A stretch of DNA of 24,345 bases from Nitrospira sp. SG-bin1 (GCA_002083365.1 LVWS01000010.1:1-24345); one strand, 5' to 3'; positions 14,750-23,446 are shown, counted from the stretch's first letter. Numbers and translations: made by a program. The notes: a model not told the origin generated them from the sequence alone.

Positions 14750-17503
14750 CTAACTCTCTAGACTTTCAGTCCGCAGTGAGTTCGCAAGTGTCGTTTGTAT
14801 CGTGCGCCCTTCTCGCTCTCGAATTGCCACTGCGACACGAAGTTGTTCCAAATACTGATCCAGCGTCTTCCCGCCTAAATCAATCTTACGGGCGGCGAAG
14901 AATGCTCGTACGTCGTGCTCAAGGTCCGGGGTTGCCAGTCCCACGATGCCTCCGCACATCCGCCTGAGGCCTTGCTTCGGAAACAACCGATCCATCTGAT
15001 CCCAGTTGGCTTTTACAAATTCCCACGAGAGTTCACGCCCATACACGCTCATCATCGTGGCCGCCACGATAAAAGGAGCATCTTGGGTGCGGATCTCCCC
15101 GTTGATCGTCCGAGCCAGCGTACGTCCCAGCAATGTTGAAAGCTGAAATGCGGCTAGCGAGAACAAATAGCGCCGCTCTTCCTGTGGGGTGCGAGCCGTG
15201 CGGAAGCGCTCAGAGAATTCATTGTAACGGGCTTCATCTCCGATATGGGCGAGAATAGCCACCAGAGCAGGGACGACATTCGCATCGGCGGTCGTCGGAT
15301 CTGCTCGGTATCGCTGATACCGTTCCGCCGCTTGCTGTTGTGTGAGCGGGTCGTTGCCGAGTTTACCTAACGCCCCGATCAAGTCCCCTCGCAATTGTCT
15401 GACCAGATCTGATTCCCCCGGCGTCGGATCCCACCCAAGCTCCTCCACGGCCGGTCTCACCCGGTCACGAACAAGCGCTTCAAGCGCCGCCCGATCACTC
15501 GGTGTGACGATCCTGTTCAAGAAAGACAAGGAGTCGAGTACGACGGTCCAGACGTTCCTGTCTCGCTCGTCCCTGAACCGCGCGGTGAGTTGAAGATACT
15601 CGGAAAGGGGCGTCAGCCCCGCCATGGTGGTGGCCCATGCGTCGCTGATGAGGTTGAACCGTTCGATCGCGGCGAGGCGATCGAGGCCCTGATCGAGCAG
15701 TTGCCGAAGGAGCCCGCCACGATGACGGACCCGATAAAATCCATGGCCTCCCTCATTGACCAATATGGAGGTGACCCCCACCGGCAGTTCGATTGTCGTC
15801 TCATGCTCCGTGAGCAACAGTCGTCGATGTTCTGTGCGTTCGCCGATGGTCAGACGAATCTGAACCGGAACCTGCCACAGTTGCTCCGGCGCCGGCTCTT
15901 GCTTGAGATAGGTGAAGCGCTGCTGTGAGAGCCGCAACTCCCCGCCGCGCATGTCCGCTGTGAGCAACGGAAAGCCGGGCTGAAAGATCCAGCCGTTCAT
16001 CAACTCCGGAACCGGTTGATGGGCGACCGAGCCAAGCGCGGTCCAAAGATCCTTCGTATCGGCATTCCCATAGGCGTGGGTACGAAGGTATTGCCGGACC
16101 CCGTTCCGGAACATGATCGGACCGATGTACTGTTCCAACATTCGAAGGACCGACGCGCCTTTCTCATAGGTCAGGATATCGAACATCGCGTCTGCGTCTT
16201 TGGGTGCCTGGACCGGGAATTCGATCGGCCTGGTGCTCATGAGCCCATCAAAGGCGAATGCGGCTGCCCGAGCGACACAGAATGTTTCCCATCGTTTCCA
16301 TTCCGGTTTCCAGGCATCGACGGCCAGCATCTCCATGAACGTGGCGAATGCTTCATTGAGCCATAACCCATTCCACCAGGACATGGTGACCAAGTCGCCG
16401 AACCACATGTGGGCGTTCTCATGGGCCACCACGTCGGCCACCCGCTCGAGCTCCGCATGGGTTCCCGAACGTTGATCCACGAGCAACGCGGTCTCCCGAA
16501 ACGTGATGGCGCCGAGATTCTCCATCGCCCCGGACGCAAAGTCCGGAATGGCCAGAAGATCCAGCTTGTCTCCCGGATACGGCACCCCGTAGTAGTCCTC
16601 GAAAAACTTCAAGGACGCCACGGCGATATCCTGCCCGAAGGGTGTGAGCGCCTGTTTTCCCGGGATCGTCCAAAGTCGAAGCGGCGTCTTACCGACGTAG
16701 ATTGGCTTCGTCGCTTCCATTCGCCCTACAATGAAGGCCACCAGATAGGTCGACATGATGATGCTGTCGGCGAAGCGGACGACCTTCTTGTTGTTCTCCA
16801 TCGATTCAGCAACGACCGTGGTATTCGACACGGCGGTGAGACGGGGATCAATGACCAAGGTCGCCGCGAAGACGGCTTTAAAATCCGGTTCATCCCAACA
16901 GGGGAATGCCCGGCGAGCATCCGTGGCTTCGAATTGCGTGGCAGCCAGGGTATGCGTGGCCCCGGACGCATCCTTGTACGTACTCCGATAGAACCCGCGG
17001 AGCTGATCGTTCAGTGTTCCTTCAAATGAAACGGCGAGTTTCCATTCGCCCGGATCAATGGTCTCTTGAAATGACAGCCTGGCCCGTTGAGTCTGTTGCT
17101 CCACTTCGATCGATGCCTTGCGGGACTGTCGGTTCGGCCTTTCCACCACAGCTGACTGAATCGTAAGATCGACGGCGTTCAGGAGAATGGTCCTTGTCGC
17201 GTGCTTGACTGAGATGAGAACGGTCGCTTGGCCCGCGAAACGTCCGGTGGCGAGATCCGGTTCGAGCCGTAAGTCATATCGGGTCGGAATCACATGCCGG
17301 GGGAGCCGATAGGGATCGTTACTCCCGGAAACGTCGTCGATACTCATGTCTTCACCTTGGGGTCTCGTCGTGGTCAGAGCGTCCGCCGATTCGGATGGAA
17401 AAAGTGTATACGCGATCGGGACGGTCAGAAGAAAGCGGACTCGTCGGCCGAAGTCCAACAGAATTTCTCGTCTACTGAACGAGGGTTCATTTCTTCGGAA
17501 CAT
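14750..17503 (-). CDS. M1-family aminopeptidase
   Basis: 917 residues. The exopeptidase motif GAMEN is at 325-329. The zinc site is HENAH (361-365) with the second Glu in WLNEAF (Glu384). The C-terminal half is the helical ERAP1-like domain. The family removes N-terminal residues from peptides. The first 45 residues hold SRREILL and a hydrophobic stretch ending SESADA, possibly a Tat signal; this start overlaps rpiA by 17 bases and lacks a Shine-Dalgarno. An alternative ATG at 17347 (MSIDDVSG) has AAGGTGAAG just upstream and would give a cytoplasmic enzyme of 865 residues. Export is therefore uncertain. It follows rpiA directly, so it is probably the last gene of the sugar-phosphate operon, an unexpected partner. 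Confidence 0.93.
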   Translation of the reverse strand: MFRRNEPSFSRREILLDFGRRVRFLLTVPIAYTLFPSESADALTTTRPQGEDMSIDDVSGSNDPYRLPRHVIPTRYDLRLEPDLATGRFAGQATVLISVKHATRTILLNAVDLTIQSAVVERPNRQSRKASIEVEQQTQRARLSFQETIDPGEWKLAVSFEGTLNDQLRGFYRSTYKDASGATHTLAATQFEATDARRAFPCWDEPDFKAVFAATLVIDPRLTAVSNTTVVAESMENNKKVVRFADSIIMSTYLVAFIVGRMEATKPIYVGKTPLRLWTIPGKQALTPFGQDIAVASLKFFEDYYGVPYPGDKLDLLAIPDFASGAMENLGAITFRETALLVDQRSGTHAELERVADVVAHENAHMWFGDLVTMSWWNGLWLNEAFATFMEMLAVDAWKPEWKRWETFCVARAAAFAFDGLMSTRPIEFPVQAPKDADAMFDILTYEKGASVLRMLEQYIGPIMFRNGVRQYLRTHAYGNADTKDLWTALGSVAHQPVPELMNGWIFQPGFPLLTADMRGGELRLSQQRFTYLKQEPAPEQLWQVPVQIRLTIGERTEHRRLLLTEHETTIELPVGVTSILVNEGGHGFYRVRHRGGLLRQLLDQGLDRLAAIERFNLISDAWATTMAGLTPLSEYLQLTARFRDERDRNVWTVVLDSLSFLNRIVTPSDRAALEALVRDRVRPAVEELGWDPTPGESDLVRQLRGDLIGALGKLGNDPLTQQQAAERYQRYRADPTTADANVVPALVAILAHIGDEARYNEFSERFRTARTPQEERRYLFSLAAFQLSTLLGRTLARTINGEIRTQDAPFIVAATMMSVYGRELSWEFVKANWDQMDRLFPKQGLRRMCGGIVGLATPDLEHDVRAFFAARKIDLGGKTLDQYLEQLRVAVAIREREGRTIQTTLANSLRTESLES

Positions 17504-18185
17504 TGACGGTGTGAACGCCTTGCGGTGTACCGACGATCAGGACGTTCGTTCGCCCGACAAAGAGACCGGTCTCAACCACACCCGGAATGAGGTTCAACGC
17601 TGTTTCCAATTCACCGGGTCGTTCGATGCGGTCGATATGGGCATCAACGATCAGGTTTCCCGCCTCGGTTCTAAACGGAACGCCGTTGCGTTCACGCAAC
17701 ACGACCCGGCTCTTGGTGAGCGATTCGATTTCCCGTGCCGTGCTCCCCCAGCCAAAGGGGATCACCTCGATGGGCAACGGAAAAGATCCTCCCAGCACCG
17801 CCACTTGTTTGGTGTGATCGACCATGACAATGAATTGCTTCGCCGACGCCGCCACGATCTTTTCTTTCAAGAGCGCTCCGCCTCCGCCTTTGATCAGGTT
17901 GAAGTCTCGATCGACCTGATCGGCTCCGTCGATCGCGACATCGATCTCCCAACGATTCTCCGTGTCGATCAAGGGAATGCCGGCCTGTCGGGCGAGCGCG
18001 GCCGTTTCCGCCGACGTGGGCACACCGCGTAATTTCATCCCACGGCGGACCTTTTCTCCAAGCGCGAGGACCATATGTTTGGCCGTCGAACCTGTCCCCA
18101 GACCGACGACCATCCCATCGTGGACGAATTCAACGGCTCGTAACGCAGCCTCTTGCTTGAGACGATCAAGATTGTGCGAGGTCAT
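17487..18185 (-). CDS. rpiA: Ribose-5-phosphate isomerase A
   Basis: 232 residues, the usual RpiA length. Conserved elements are GLGTGST (28-34), the catalytic region DGADQVD (86-92) and KGGGGALLKEK (99-109). The enzyme interconverts ribose-5-phosphate and ribulose-5-phosphate, serving the pentose phosphate and Calvin-type cycles and nucleotide synthesis. The ATG overlaps the glk stop as ATGA, indicating translational coupling. Cytoplasmic. No unusual residues were noted. Confidence 0.96.
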   Translation of the reverse strand: MTSHNLDRLKQEAALRAVEFVHDGMVVGLGTGSTAKHMVLALGEKVRRGMKLRGVPTSAETAALARQAGIPLIDTENRWEIDVAIDGADQVDRDFNLIKGGGGALLKEKIVAASAKQFIVMVDHTKQVAVLGGSFPLPIEVIPFGWGSTAREIESLTKSRVVLRERNGVPFRTEAGNLIVDAHIDRIERPGELETALNLIPGVVETGLFVGRTNVLIVGTPQGVHTVNVPKK

Positions 18186-19249
18186 GATGCGGGAGCAAGG
18201 GACAAGGCTCCGGCGACGGATGCGGCGCCGATCAGGGCCGTTTGTTGGTTCATGATGACTTTCACCGGCATCTGGCTCATCAATCGTTTGTAACGACCCT
18301 TATTGCTAAAGGCTTTCATGAACGTCCCATCCTGCAGTTTGGTGATGAGCTTTGGCGCGATCCCTCCGCCGATATAGACTCCATCGAGGGAAAGCGCCTT
18401 CAAGGCGAGATTCCCCGCTTCCGCCCCGTAAATCGACGCAAAGATTTCCAGTGCCTGTGTGGCGATTTCGGCTTGACCTTGCAACCCGGCCTGAGCGACT
18501 TCCGCGGCAGGATTGCCGGCTTTGATCTTTTCGGCAAGCCATGTCGGTTCGTTCTTCTTGGTGTCCCTCAAGAATTCATAGATCGCGTGGAGCCCCGGCC
18601 CGGAAAGAATTCGTTCATAACTCACATGGAGGTATTGCCCTCTGAGGTAACGGAGCAATTCGATCTCCTGCTCATTGTTCGGCGCAAAATCCGAATGCCC
18701 GCCCTCCGAAGGCATGGGTCGATACGACTTGCCGTCCCAAAACAGGATACCTTCGCCCAATCCGGTGCCTGCGGCTATCAAAGCCAAGGCTTGGCGTTTT
18801 TTGGGTGGATTGCCTCCGTTCAACACTTCCAGCTCGTCGGAGCGCAGCCACAGCAGCCCATAGGCGGTCGCTTCCAAGTCGTTGAGGAGCTGAACCCGTG
18901 GAATCCCGAATTGGTCGGCGATGGCTCGACCATCGACAATCCAGGGAAGATTCGTCGTTTGACAACGATTATCGATCACCGGTCCGGCGATTCCAAAAGA
19001 GGCCGCCGCCAGTTTCGGCGGTTCGGCCGACCGTTTAAGAGGCTTCTCTTCGCGTTCTCTCTGCCCTGCTTCCAAGGAGCCGGCGGCGGGTGGTTTCGGT
19101 GGTGTGAGAAACTCGACGAGGATCTCTTCCAGCGATTTGTAATCCGCACTATGAAAACTTTCCAAGCGTAGTGGTTCAACTCGCTCGGTGGTCCAGTCAT
19201 AAAGGGCCAGGTTGGTTTTCGTTCCTCCGATATCCCCCGCGAGAATCAT
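18182..19249 (-). CDS. glk: Glucokinase (ROK-unrelated Glk type)
   Basis: 355 residues from ATG 19249, which has GAGGGA four bases upstream and overlaps the pgl stop as ATGA. A longer frame to 19312 lacks homology and is rejected. The phosphate-binding motif GDIGGTKT is at 5-12, the catalytic Asp124 in LLNDLEATAYG, and the sugar-binding SEGGHSDFAP at 181-190, all as in E. coli Glk. The enzyme phosphorylates glucose with ATP. It is longer than the usual 320 or so residues because of a Pro-, Glu- and Arg-rich insertion at about 48-79, between the first strands and ASFGIAGPV. The insertion looks like a disordered surface loop. Cytoplasmic; feeds pgi and the oxidative pentose pathway. Confidence 0.93.
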   Translation of the reverse strand: MILAGDIGGTKTNLALYDWTTERVEPLRLESFHSADYKSLEEILVEFLTPPKPPAAGSLEAGQREREEKPLKRSAEPPKLAAASFGIAGPVIDNRCQTTNLPWIVDGRAIADQFGIPRVQLLNDLEATAYGLLWLRSDELEVLNGGNPPKKRQALALIAAGTGLGEGILFWDGKSYRPMPSEGGHSDFAPNNEQEIELLRYLRGQYLHVSYERILSGPGLHAIYEFLRDTKKNEPTWLAEKIKAGNPAAEVAQAGLQGQAEIATQALEIFASIYGAEAGNLALKALSLDGVYIGGGIAPKLITKLQDGTFMKAFSNKGRYKRLMSQMPVKVIMNQQTALIGAASVAGALSLAPAS

Positions 19250-20022
19250 CGAGTCCCTCTGTGCAGCGGTGTTGGACCAAGCTGTTGTGCGGCGGCTTGA
19301 TCGAGCATCCACACGAGCCGACCTGACTTCGGCGATATCCTGGCCGCCGGCAAGGAACGCTCGGCTTCAGATTCCGGTTCAAGAACCATTCGGACTATTC
19401 GAGCTTTCCCGGGTCCTGTCACGAGGAACAGTACCATAGCCGCATGATTCAACACACCTAGGGTCAACGTCAGACGAAATGTGATACCGGTGGGGGCGTG
19501 GCCCACGGTGACGAGCCTCTGGTCTTCCTGCAAGGCTGCTGTTCCGGGAAAGAGCGAGGCGGTATGCCCATCGTCTCCGAGACCGAGCAGGACGAGGTCA
19601 ATAATAGGCATTTGAGGTGAAAGACTTCTGGTAAGTCCGCGAATCGCCTCCTCGTATTCTTGGGCGGCGGTCGCCGGGTCCTCGGACTCGCCTTTCATCC
19701 GGAAAACATGCTCTCGGGGAATGTTCAGCGGTTGAAACAACGTGGTATAGGCCATCTTGTAGTTACTTTCCGGATAGTCAGGAGGGGTGCAGCGCTCGTC
19801 ACCGAATAGGAAAAAGACACGTGACCAATCGAACCGCGCCTTCCATTCTGGAGTCGCCAAGACTTGATAGAGCGTCTTCGGCGTGGATCCTCCCGACAGG
19901 GCGATGATGAAACGGCCGTTGGTACGCAGGGCGCGTTCACCGACGGAAAGGATGAGGGCCGCGGCGTCCCGAGCCCATTCGTGAAGGTTACTCGCAATGC
20001 GGATTTCCGGGATGACGGACAT
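19246..20022 (-). CDS. pgl: 6-phosphogluconolactonase (DevB type)
   Basis: 258 residues, typical of the DevB/NagB-like lactonase. Motifs: SGGSTP (43-48), GDERCTPPDYPESN (74-87) and GLGDDGHTASLFPG (147-160). The enzyme opens 6-phosphogluconolactone to 6-phosphogluconate, the second step of the oxidative pentose pathway. The start lies one base after the pgi stop and the stop overlaps the glk ATG, so it sits inside a coupled operon. The GDDGHT motif distinguishes it from glucosamine-6-phosphate deaminases of the same fold. The first-step enzyme gene (zwf) is not in the window. Confidence 0.95.
   Translation of the reverse strand: MSVIPEIRIASNLHEWARDAAALILSVGERALRTNGRFIIALSGGSTPKTLYQVLATPEWKARFDWSRVFFLFGDERCTPPDYPESNYKMAYTTLFQPLNIPREHVFRMKGESEDPATAAQEYEEAIRGLTRSLSPQMPIIDLVLLGLGDDGHTASLFPGTAALQEDQRLVTVGHAPTGITFRLTLTLGVLNHAAMVLFLVTGPGKARIVRMVLEPESEAERSLPAARISPKSGRLVWMLDQAAAQQLGPTPLHRGTR
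19254..19259 (-). promoter_or_regulatory. Ribosome binding site deciding the glk start
   Basis: GAGGGA on the minus strand, four bases before ATG 19249, inside the last codons of pgl. It supports the 355-residue start over the longer frame. Confidence 0.7.
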
Positions 20023-20023
20023 A

Positions 20024-21712
20024 TTATCGGCGAGTAGTCCGCCGGCGCTTCTTTGAGACTGTGCGTCGCCTGAAAGATCTTGTCCCCGTCAATGCCGCGG
20101 TGATGGCGTTCACCCTGGCGGCTGGATCGCGGCCCAATTCAACGCGAACGGCAGGGCGATGATGCGCGCCGAGTGATTCGATATCGCCGGTGGCCTGTGC
20201 TTTTGCCAACGTTCCGAACGAGAACGGCTTTCCAGGAATCGGCAGGTCCGGGGCCATACGATCGACCAATTCCAAGAAGACACCGGTGTTGGGACCACCC
20301 TTGTGAAGTTGTCCGGTTGAATGGAGATAGCGCGGCCCGTAGCCAAATGTCGTCGCAACGCGGTGTTTCGACATGAGGGCTCGGCGGAGCCGACCAACGG
20401 CGGCTTCGAGCGGACGCGATGGAGTCGTGTACCCAAGAATCGACACGTACGTGCCAGGCTGAAGCAGACCGGAAAGATTACGAGCGGCGTCTTGGGGTTG
20501 GCTGCTCGACTGTTCCGGTAGCCGCCCGGTGGATTGAAACGTCTCGAGGACCCGATTCGTGTTGTCTTTGCTCTCCTGCACATTTGGTTGGTCGAACGGG
20601 TGAATACCAAGTAGATGTCCGGCAATGGCCGTCGCAAATTCCCATCGAAAGAACTCCGCACCGACATCGTAGCGGTCACGGAGGTCGAACCGGAGAACCG
20701 GTTGTTTGGCCTTGATGAGCGCATGAACCGCTTCGTCGAGTTTCTGGTTTTTGTCCCCTTTCAGTTTGAGATACACGAAAAATCGGTCGGTTCCATAGGC
20801 GCCTGGCTTCAAAACTGGTTCTTGCGCGATGGGGATGAGGCCCGTTCCCTCTTTGCCTGTACTTTCAGCAAGGAGTTGCTCGACCCAGAGCCCAAACGTC
20901 GAGAGTGATGGCGATGCAATGACGGTCACTTTATCCCGTCCAGTTTGAGCAAGGCTGCCCATCGCCGCACCGAGATAGGCACCTGGATTCGCCTCGATGT
21001 TGTTGTGACGGCATTGCGCCGCCATATCGGATGCGCGGTCCAAAAGCTTGGCGATGTCGAGGCCCAGAAATGCCGCGGGGACGAGACCGAACAGAGAAAG
21101 CACGCTATATCGTCCACCAATATCGACCGGGTTGGTGAAGATCTCGTTAAATCCATGGTCGCGCGCCATCTTTTCTAAACCGGTGCCAGGATCAGTGATC
21201 GCGACAAACTGCTTTCCTCCATAATTCCCCTTGGCCTTCGTCACAAGCTTCCAAAAGTGTGCGAAGAGCGACATGACTTCGATGGTGCCCCCGGACTTGC
21301 TGGCCACGAGAAAGAGTGTCCGGGATGGAGAAATCGCCTTCGTGACCTGCCGGACCCAGCCAGGAATGGTGGAGTCCAGGACCCACAGACGCGGGAAACC
21401 CTTCTGAGACCCAAACAAGGTCCGGAACACCTCCGGCCCAAGACTGCTCCCTCCCATGCCCAGGAGCACGACGTCTTTGACCTTCAACTCCTTGGCGGCG
21501 GCAACACAGCGTTGCAGTCGGCCGAGCTGTTCACGCATCTGGTCCTGTACCGTCAACCATCCCAGACGATCCGCGATCTCCTTGGGATCCGGCTTCCAGA
21601 GTCGGTGATCCTTCGCCCACAGCCGATCCACGACTCGAGCCTGATTCAGAGCATCGAGAGCCGGATTGACTGTGGGATGGAACGATGATGGAAGCTTGTC
21701 ACCCACTCGCAT
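20024..21712 (-). CDS. pgi: Glucose-6-phosphate isomerase
   Basis: 562 residues with a double SIS fold. Motifs: GMGGSSLGPE (85-94), SKSGGT (138-143, phosphosugar loop), DPGTGLEKMA, GGRYSVLS (199-206), HPFDQPNVQESK (371-382). It interconverts glucose-6-phosphate and fructose-6-phosphate. The sequence resembles the isomerase half of transaldolase-isomerase fusions more than E. coli Pgi, but no transaldolase domain is present, because the frame starts directly before the isomerase part. ATG 21712 has GGGAGG nine bases upstream. The C-terminus is unusually basic (RRRTVSKKRRRTTRR). First gene of the pgi-pgl-glk-rpiA operon, with a promoter candidate about 60 bases upstream. Confidence 0.93.
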   Translation of the reverse strand: MRVGDKLPSSFHPTVNPALDALNQARVVDRLWAKDHRLWKPDPKEIADRLGWLTVQDQMREQLGRLQRCVAAAKELKVKDVVLLGMGGSSLGPEVFRTLFGSQKGFPRLWVLDSTIPGWVRQVTKAISPSRTLFLVASKSGGTIEVMSLFAHFWKLVTKAKGNYGGKQFVAITDPGTGLEKMARDHGFNEIFTNPVDIGGRYSVLSLFGLVPAAFLGLDIAKLLDRASDMAAQCRHNNIEANPGAYLGAAMGSLAQTGRDKVTVIASPSLSTFGLWVEQLLAESTGKEGTGLIPIAQEPVLKPGAYGTDRFFVYLKLKGDKNQKLDEAVHALIKAKQPVLRFDLRDRYDVGAEFFRWEFATAIAGHLLGIHPFDQPNVQESKDNTNRVLETFQSTGRLPEQSSSQPQDAARNLSGLLQPGTYVSILGYTTPSRPLEAAVGRLRRALMSKHRVATTFGYGPRYLHSTGQLHKGGPNTGVFLELVDRMAPDLPIPGKPFSFGTLAKAQATGDIESLGAHHRPAVRVELGRDPAARVNAITAALTGTRSFRRRTVSKKRRRTTRR

Positions 21713-21721
21713 AGGTATCGA

Positions 21722-21727
21722 CCTCCC
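21722..21727 (-). promoter_or_regulatory. Ribosome binding site of pgi
   Basis: GGGAGG on the minus strand, nine bases before the ATG at 21712. It confirms that the gene begins at the isomerase domain and not further upstream. Confidence 0.65.
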
Positions 21728-21772
21728 GCCTCAATGAACCGCTGGTAGTGGAGATGCTGAGTGATTCTTCGT

Positions 21773-21801
21773 ATATTATGGAGTCGGTCTAGAAAAGGCA
21801 A
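21773..21801 (-). promoter_or_regulatory. Candidate sigma-70-type promoter of the pgi operon
   Basis: On the minus strand TTGCCT (21801-21796) and TAATAT (21778-21773) are separated by 17 bases, each matching consensus at four of six positions. The start would fall about 55 bases before the pgi ATG. It lies between pgi and the mobile-element debris, so the operon can be expressed without upstream genes. Confidence 0.4.
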
Positions 21802-22100
21802 CGCTTCTTGGTGTCCTTGCAGAAAGTAGAATGGGGCGGTTTGTGAAGGGTTGCGAGACCCGTTGAACGAGAGTAAGCCCCACCATCAAGTGCAATCTGA
21901 AACGTGGCGGTGATCGAGGTTAGGGTCGTCACGACATGGCGCACGAGAATGCCGGAATTGTTGGTGGCCAGCGACCCGACTGTGCACCAATTCGTCATGA
22001 GTCTCCAGAGCCCTCACCGCCAGCCGCGGCACACTCGGCGTCCTCCCGGCTCTGAACCGGAGACTCGTGGTGGCCTGCGCGTTCAACCAGGTTGACATTG
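21802..22100. other. Non-coding stretch between pgi promoter and RHS remnant
   Basis: About 300 bases with no gene I can support. Short open frames occur on both strands, but none shows a recognisable domain or ribosome site. It may be decayed sequence downstream of the RHS remnant, perhaps former RHS tail that has drifted. Confidence 0.4.
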
Positions 22101-22262
22101 TCAGAGGTAGGTGAATGCGGTGATGCCGTTGATGGAGTCTTGAATCTGCATGACGCGATTCAGATTGTCGTAGGTAAAGGTGGTGCTCTTGCCGCGTGGA
22201 TCGATCAGAGCCGTAAGGCGATCGGTCGCATCACCAAATCGCGCGGACTTATCGATTCTCGT
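22101..22262 (-). pseudogene. RHS/YD-repeat protein remnant
   Basis: The minus-strand frame from 22262 to the stop at 22101 encodes GDATDRLTALIDPRGKSTTF, then TYDNLNRVMQ and ITAFTY, the unmistakable RHS/YD-repeat pattern (xRLTxLxDPxGxxTxFxYDxxNR). It is only 53 codons, has a stop just upstream (TGA at 22265-22263), no start signal, and stops abruptly after FTYL. Just after it, the sequence reads GACAATGTCAACCTG (DNVNL) in another frame, suggesting a small frameshift inside a once longer repeat. RHS proteins are large secreted or contact-dependent toxin carriers. This is a dead fragment left next to an insertion sequence. Confidence 0.75.
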
Positions 22263-22317
22263 TCAGTTACGGACATCATTGAAAATCCAGCCTTGTATCT
22301 TGCGTCTGACCGAGCCA

Positions 22318-22440
22318 TGCTGCAGCAGACATGCACCCTGAGCGTGATAGACCGTCTTAGCCGAGGTCGTCGAGACCGCGGGACAGCGTGGGTCGTCACG
22401 CTCTTCACCGGACAAGCCCGCACAGTTGCGAGGGCCCCCA
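22318..22440 (+). ncRNA. Possible IS110 bridge-RNA region
   Basis: The region upstream of the transposase is rich in short hairpins. There is a perfect 10-base palindrome TGCTGCAGCA (22318-22327), a stem GGTC/GACC with a five-base loop (22365-22377), and a stem AGCGTG/CACGCT with a six-base loop (22385-22402). IS110-group elements encode a structured bridge RNA in the non-coding end before the transposase; IS1111-group elements carry it after. Guide loops cannot be assigned, because neither element end nor an empty site is known. The call is positional and structural only. Confidence 0.3.
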
Positions 22441-22470
22441 AGCCCGTATCATGCAAGGCAGGGCTACCAC

Positions 22471-22475
22471 GGAGG
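22471..22475 (+). promoter_or_regulatory. Ribosome binding site deciding the IS110 transposase start
   Basis: GGAGG, five bases before ATG 22481. It selects this start over in-frame upstream starts from 22388, whose product would lack homology at its N-terminus. Confidence 0.75.
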
Positions 22476-22480
22476 ATCCG

Positions 22481-23446
22481 ATGACTCAGCCCCTTCTCTT
22501 TGTCGGGATCGATGTGTCGAAGGCACAGTTGGATGTGGCGCAGCGCCCAGGGGGACGGTTTACCGTCCCGAACACCGAGGCGGGCGTCACGCAGTTGCTC
22601 GCCCGTCTGGCTGCAGAGCCGCCGACCTTGATCGTGCTGGAGGCCACCGGTGGAGTCGAACTCCCGTTGACCGGGGCCCTGGCTACTGCCGGCCTGCCAG
22701 TCGTGGTCGTCAATCCACGCCAAATCCGAGACTTTGCGAAAGCCACTGGGCAGTTGGCGAAAACGGATGCGCTCGATGCCCAGGTGTTGGCCCACTTTGC
22801 GGACGTGGTGCGCCCAGAGCCCCGCCGGCTGCCCGATGCACAGACGCAGGAGTTGGCCGCCTTGGTCACGCGACGTCGCCAACTCATCGAGATGCTCACG
22901 GCCGAGAAGAACCGTTTGGCCAGTGCCCGCACGGTCGTTCGCAAGCAGTTGCGGGCCCACATCACCTGGCTGGAGCGAGCGTTGGATCAGGCCGACACCG
23001 ACTTGGCCGAAGCTATTCGGCAGAGTCCCCTCTGGCGTGAGAAAGAGGAGCTGTTGCGGAGTGTGCCGGGCATCGGCCCGGTGTTGACCACCACGCTGTT
23101 GGCGAATTTGCCAGAGTTGGGGACCTTGACGCACAAACAGATTGCCGCCCTCGTCGGCGTGGCCCCGCTCAATCGCGATAGTGGCACGCTGCGAGGGAAG
23201 CGGGCGGTCTGGGGCGGACGCGCGCAGGTGCGGGCCGCGCTCTACATGGCCGCGATCGTGGCCGCGCGCTTCAATCCCGTCATTCGCGGGTTCTATCAGC
23301 GCTTGTGTGCGGCCGGCAAAGCCAAAAAGGTGGCCTTGGTGGCGTGCATGCGCAAGCTGCTGACGATCGTCAATGCGATGCTCAAACATCGAACGCCCTG
23401 GCGTGAGGGGATGGACCCGGCTGGCACCGGGGTATATGGGGTATAG
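22481..23446 (+). CDS. IS110-family transposase (DEDD recombinase)
   Basis: 321 residues. The N-terminal RuvC-like DEDD domain has Asp11 (GIDVSK), Glu54 (VLEATGG), and Asp96 and Asp99 (KTDALDA). A helical spacer covers about 110-185. The C-terminal Tnp domain follows, with SVPGIGP (194-200) and the conserved serine Ser234 in APLNRDSGTLRG. These enzymes use the RuvC-like aspartates plus the C-terminal serine, guided by an element-encoded bridge RNA, to recombine donor and target. All key residues are present, so the enzyme looks functional. GC content is high and the opposite strand is open over its whole length, a by-product of codon bias. Confidence 0.95.
   Translation: MTQPLLFVGIDVSKAQLDVAQRPGGRFTVPNTEAGVTQLLARLAAEPPTLIVLEATGGVELPLTGALATAGLPVVVVNPRQIRDFAKATGQLAKTDALDAQVLAHFADVVRPEPRRLPDAQTQELAALVTRRRQLIEMLTAEKNRLASARTVVRKQLRAHITWLERALDQADTDLAEAIRQSPLWREKEELLRSVPGIGPVLTTTLLANLPELGTLTHKQIAALVGVAPLNRDSGTLRGKRAVWGGRAQVRAALYMAAIVAARFNPVIRGFYQRLCAAGKAKKVALVACMRKLLTIVNAMLKHRTPWREGMDPAGTGVYGV

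Noticed and set aside
19250..19312. N-terminal extension of glucokinase
   Set aside because: The conserved GDIGGTKT motif must lie at the very N-terminus, and GAGGGA marks ATG 19249.
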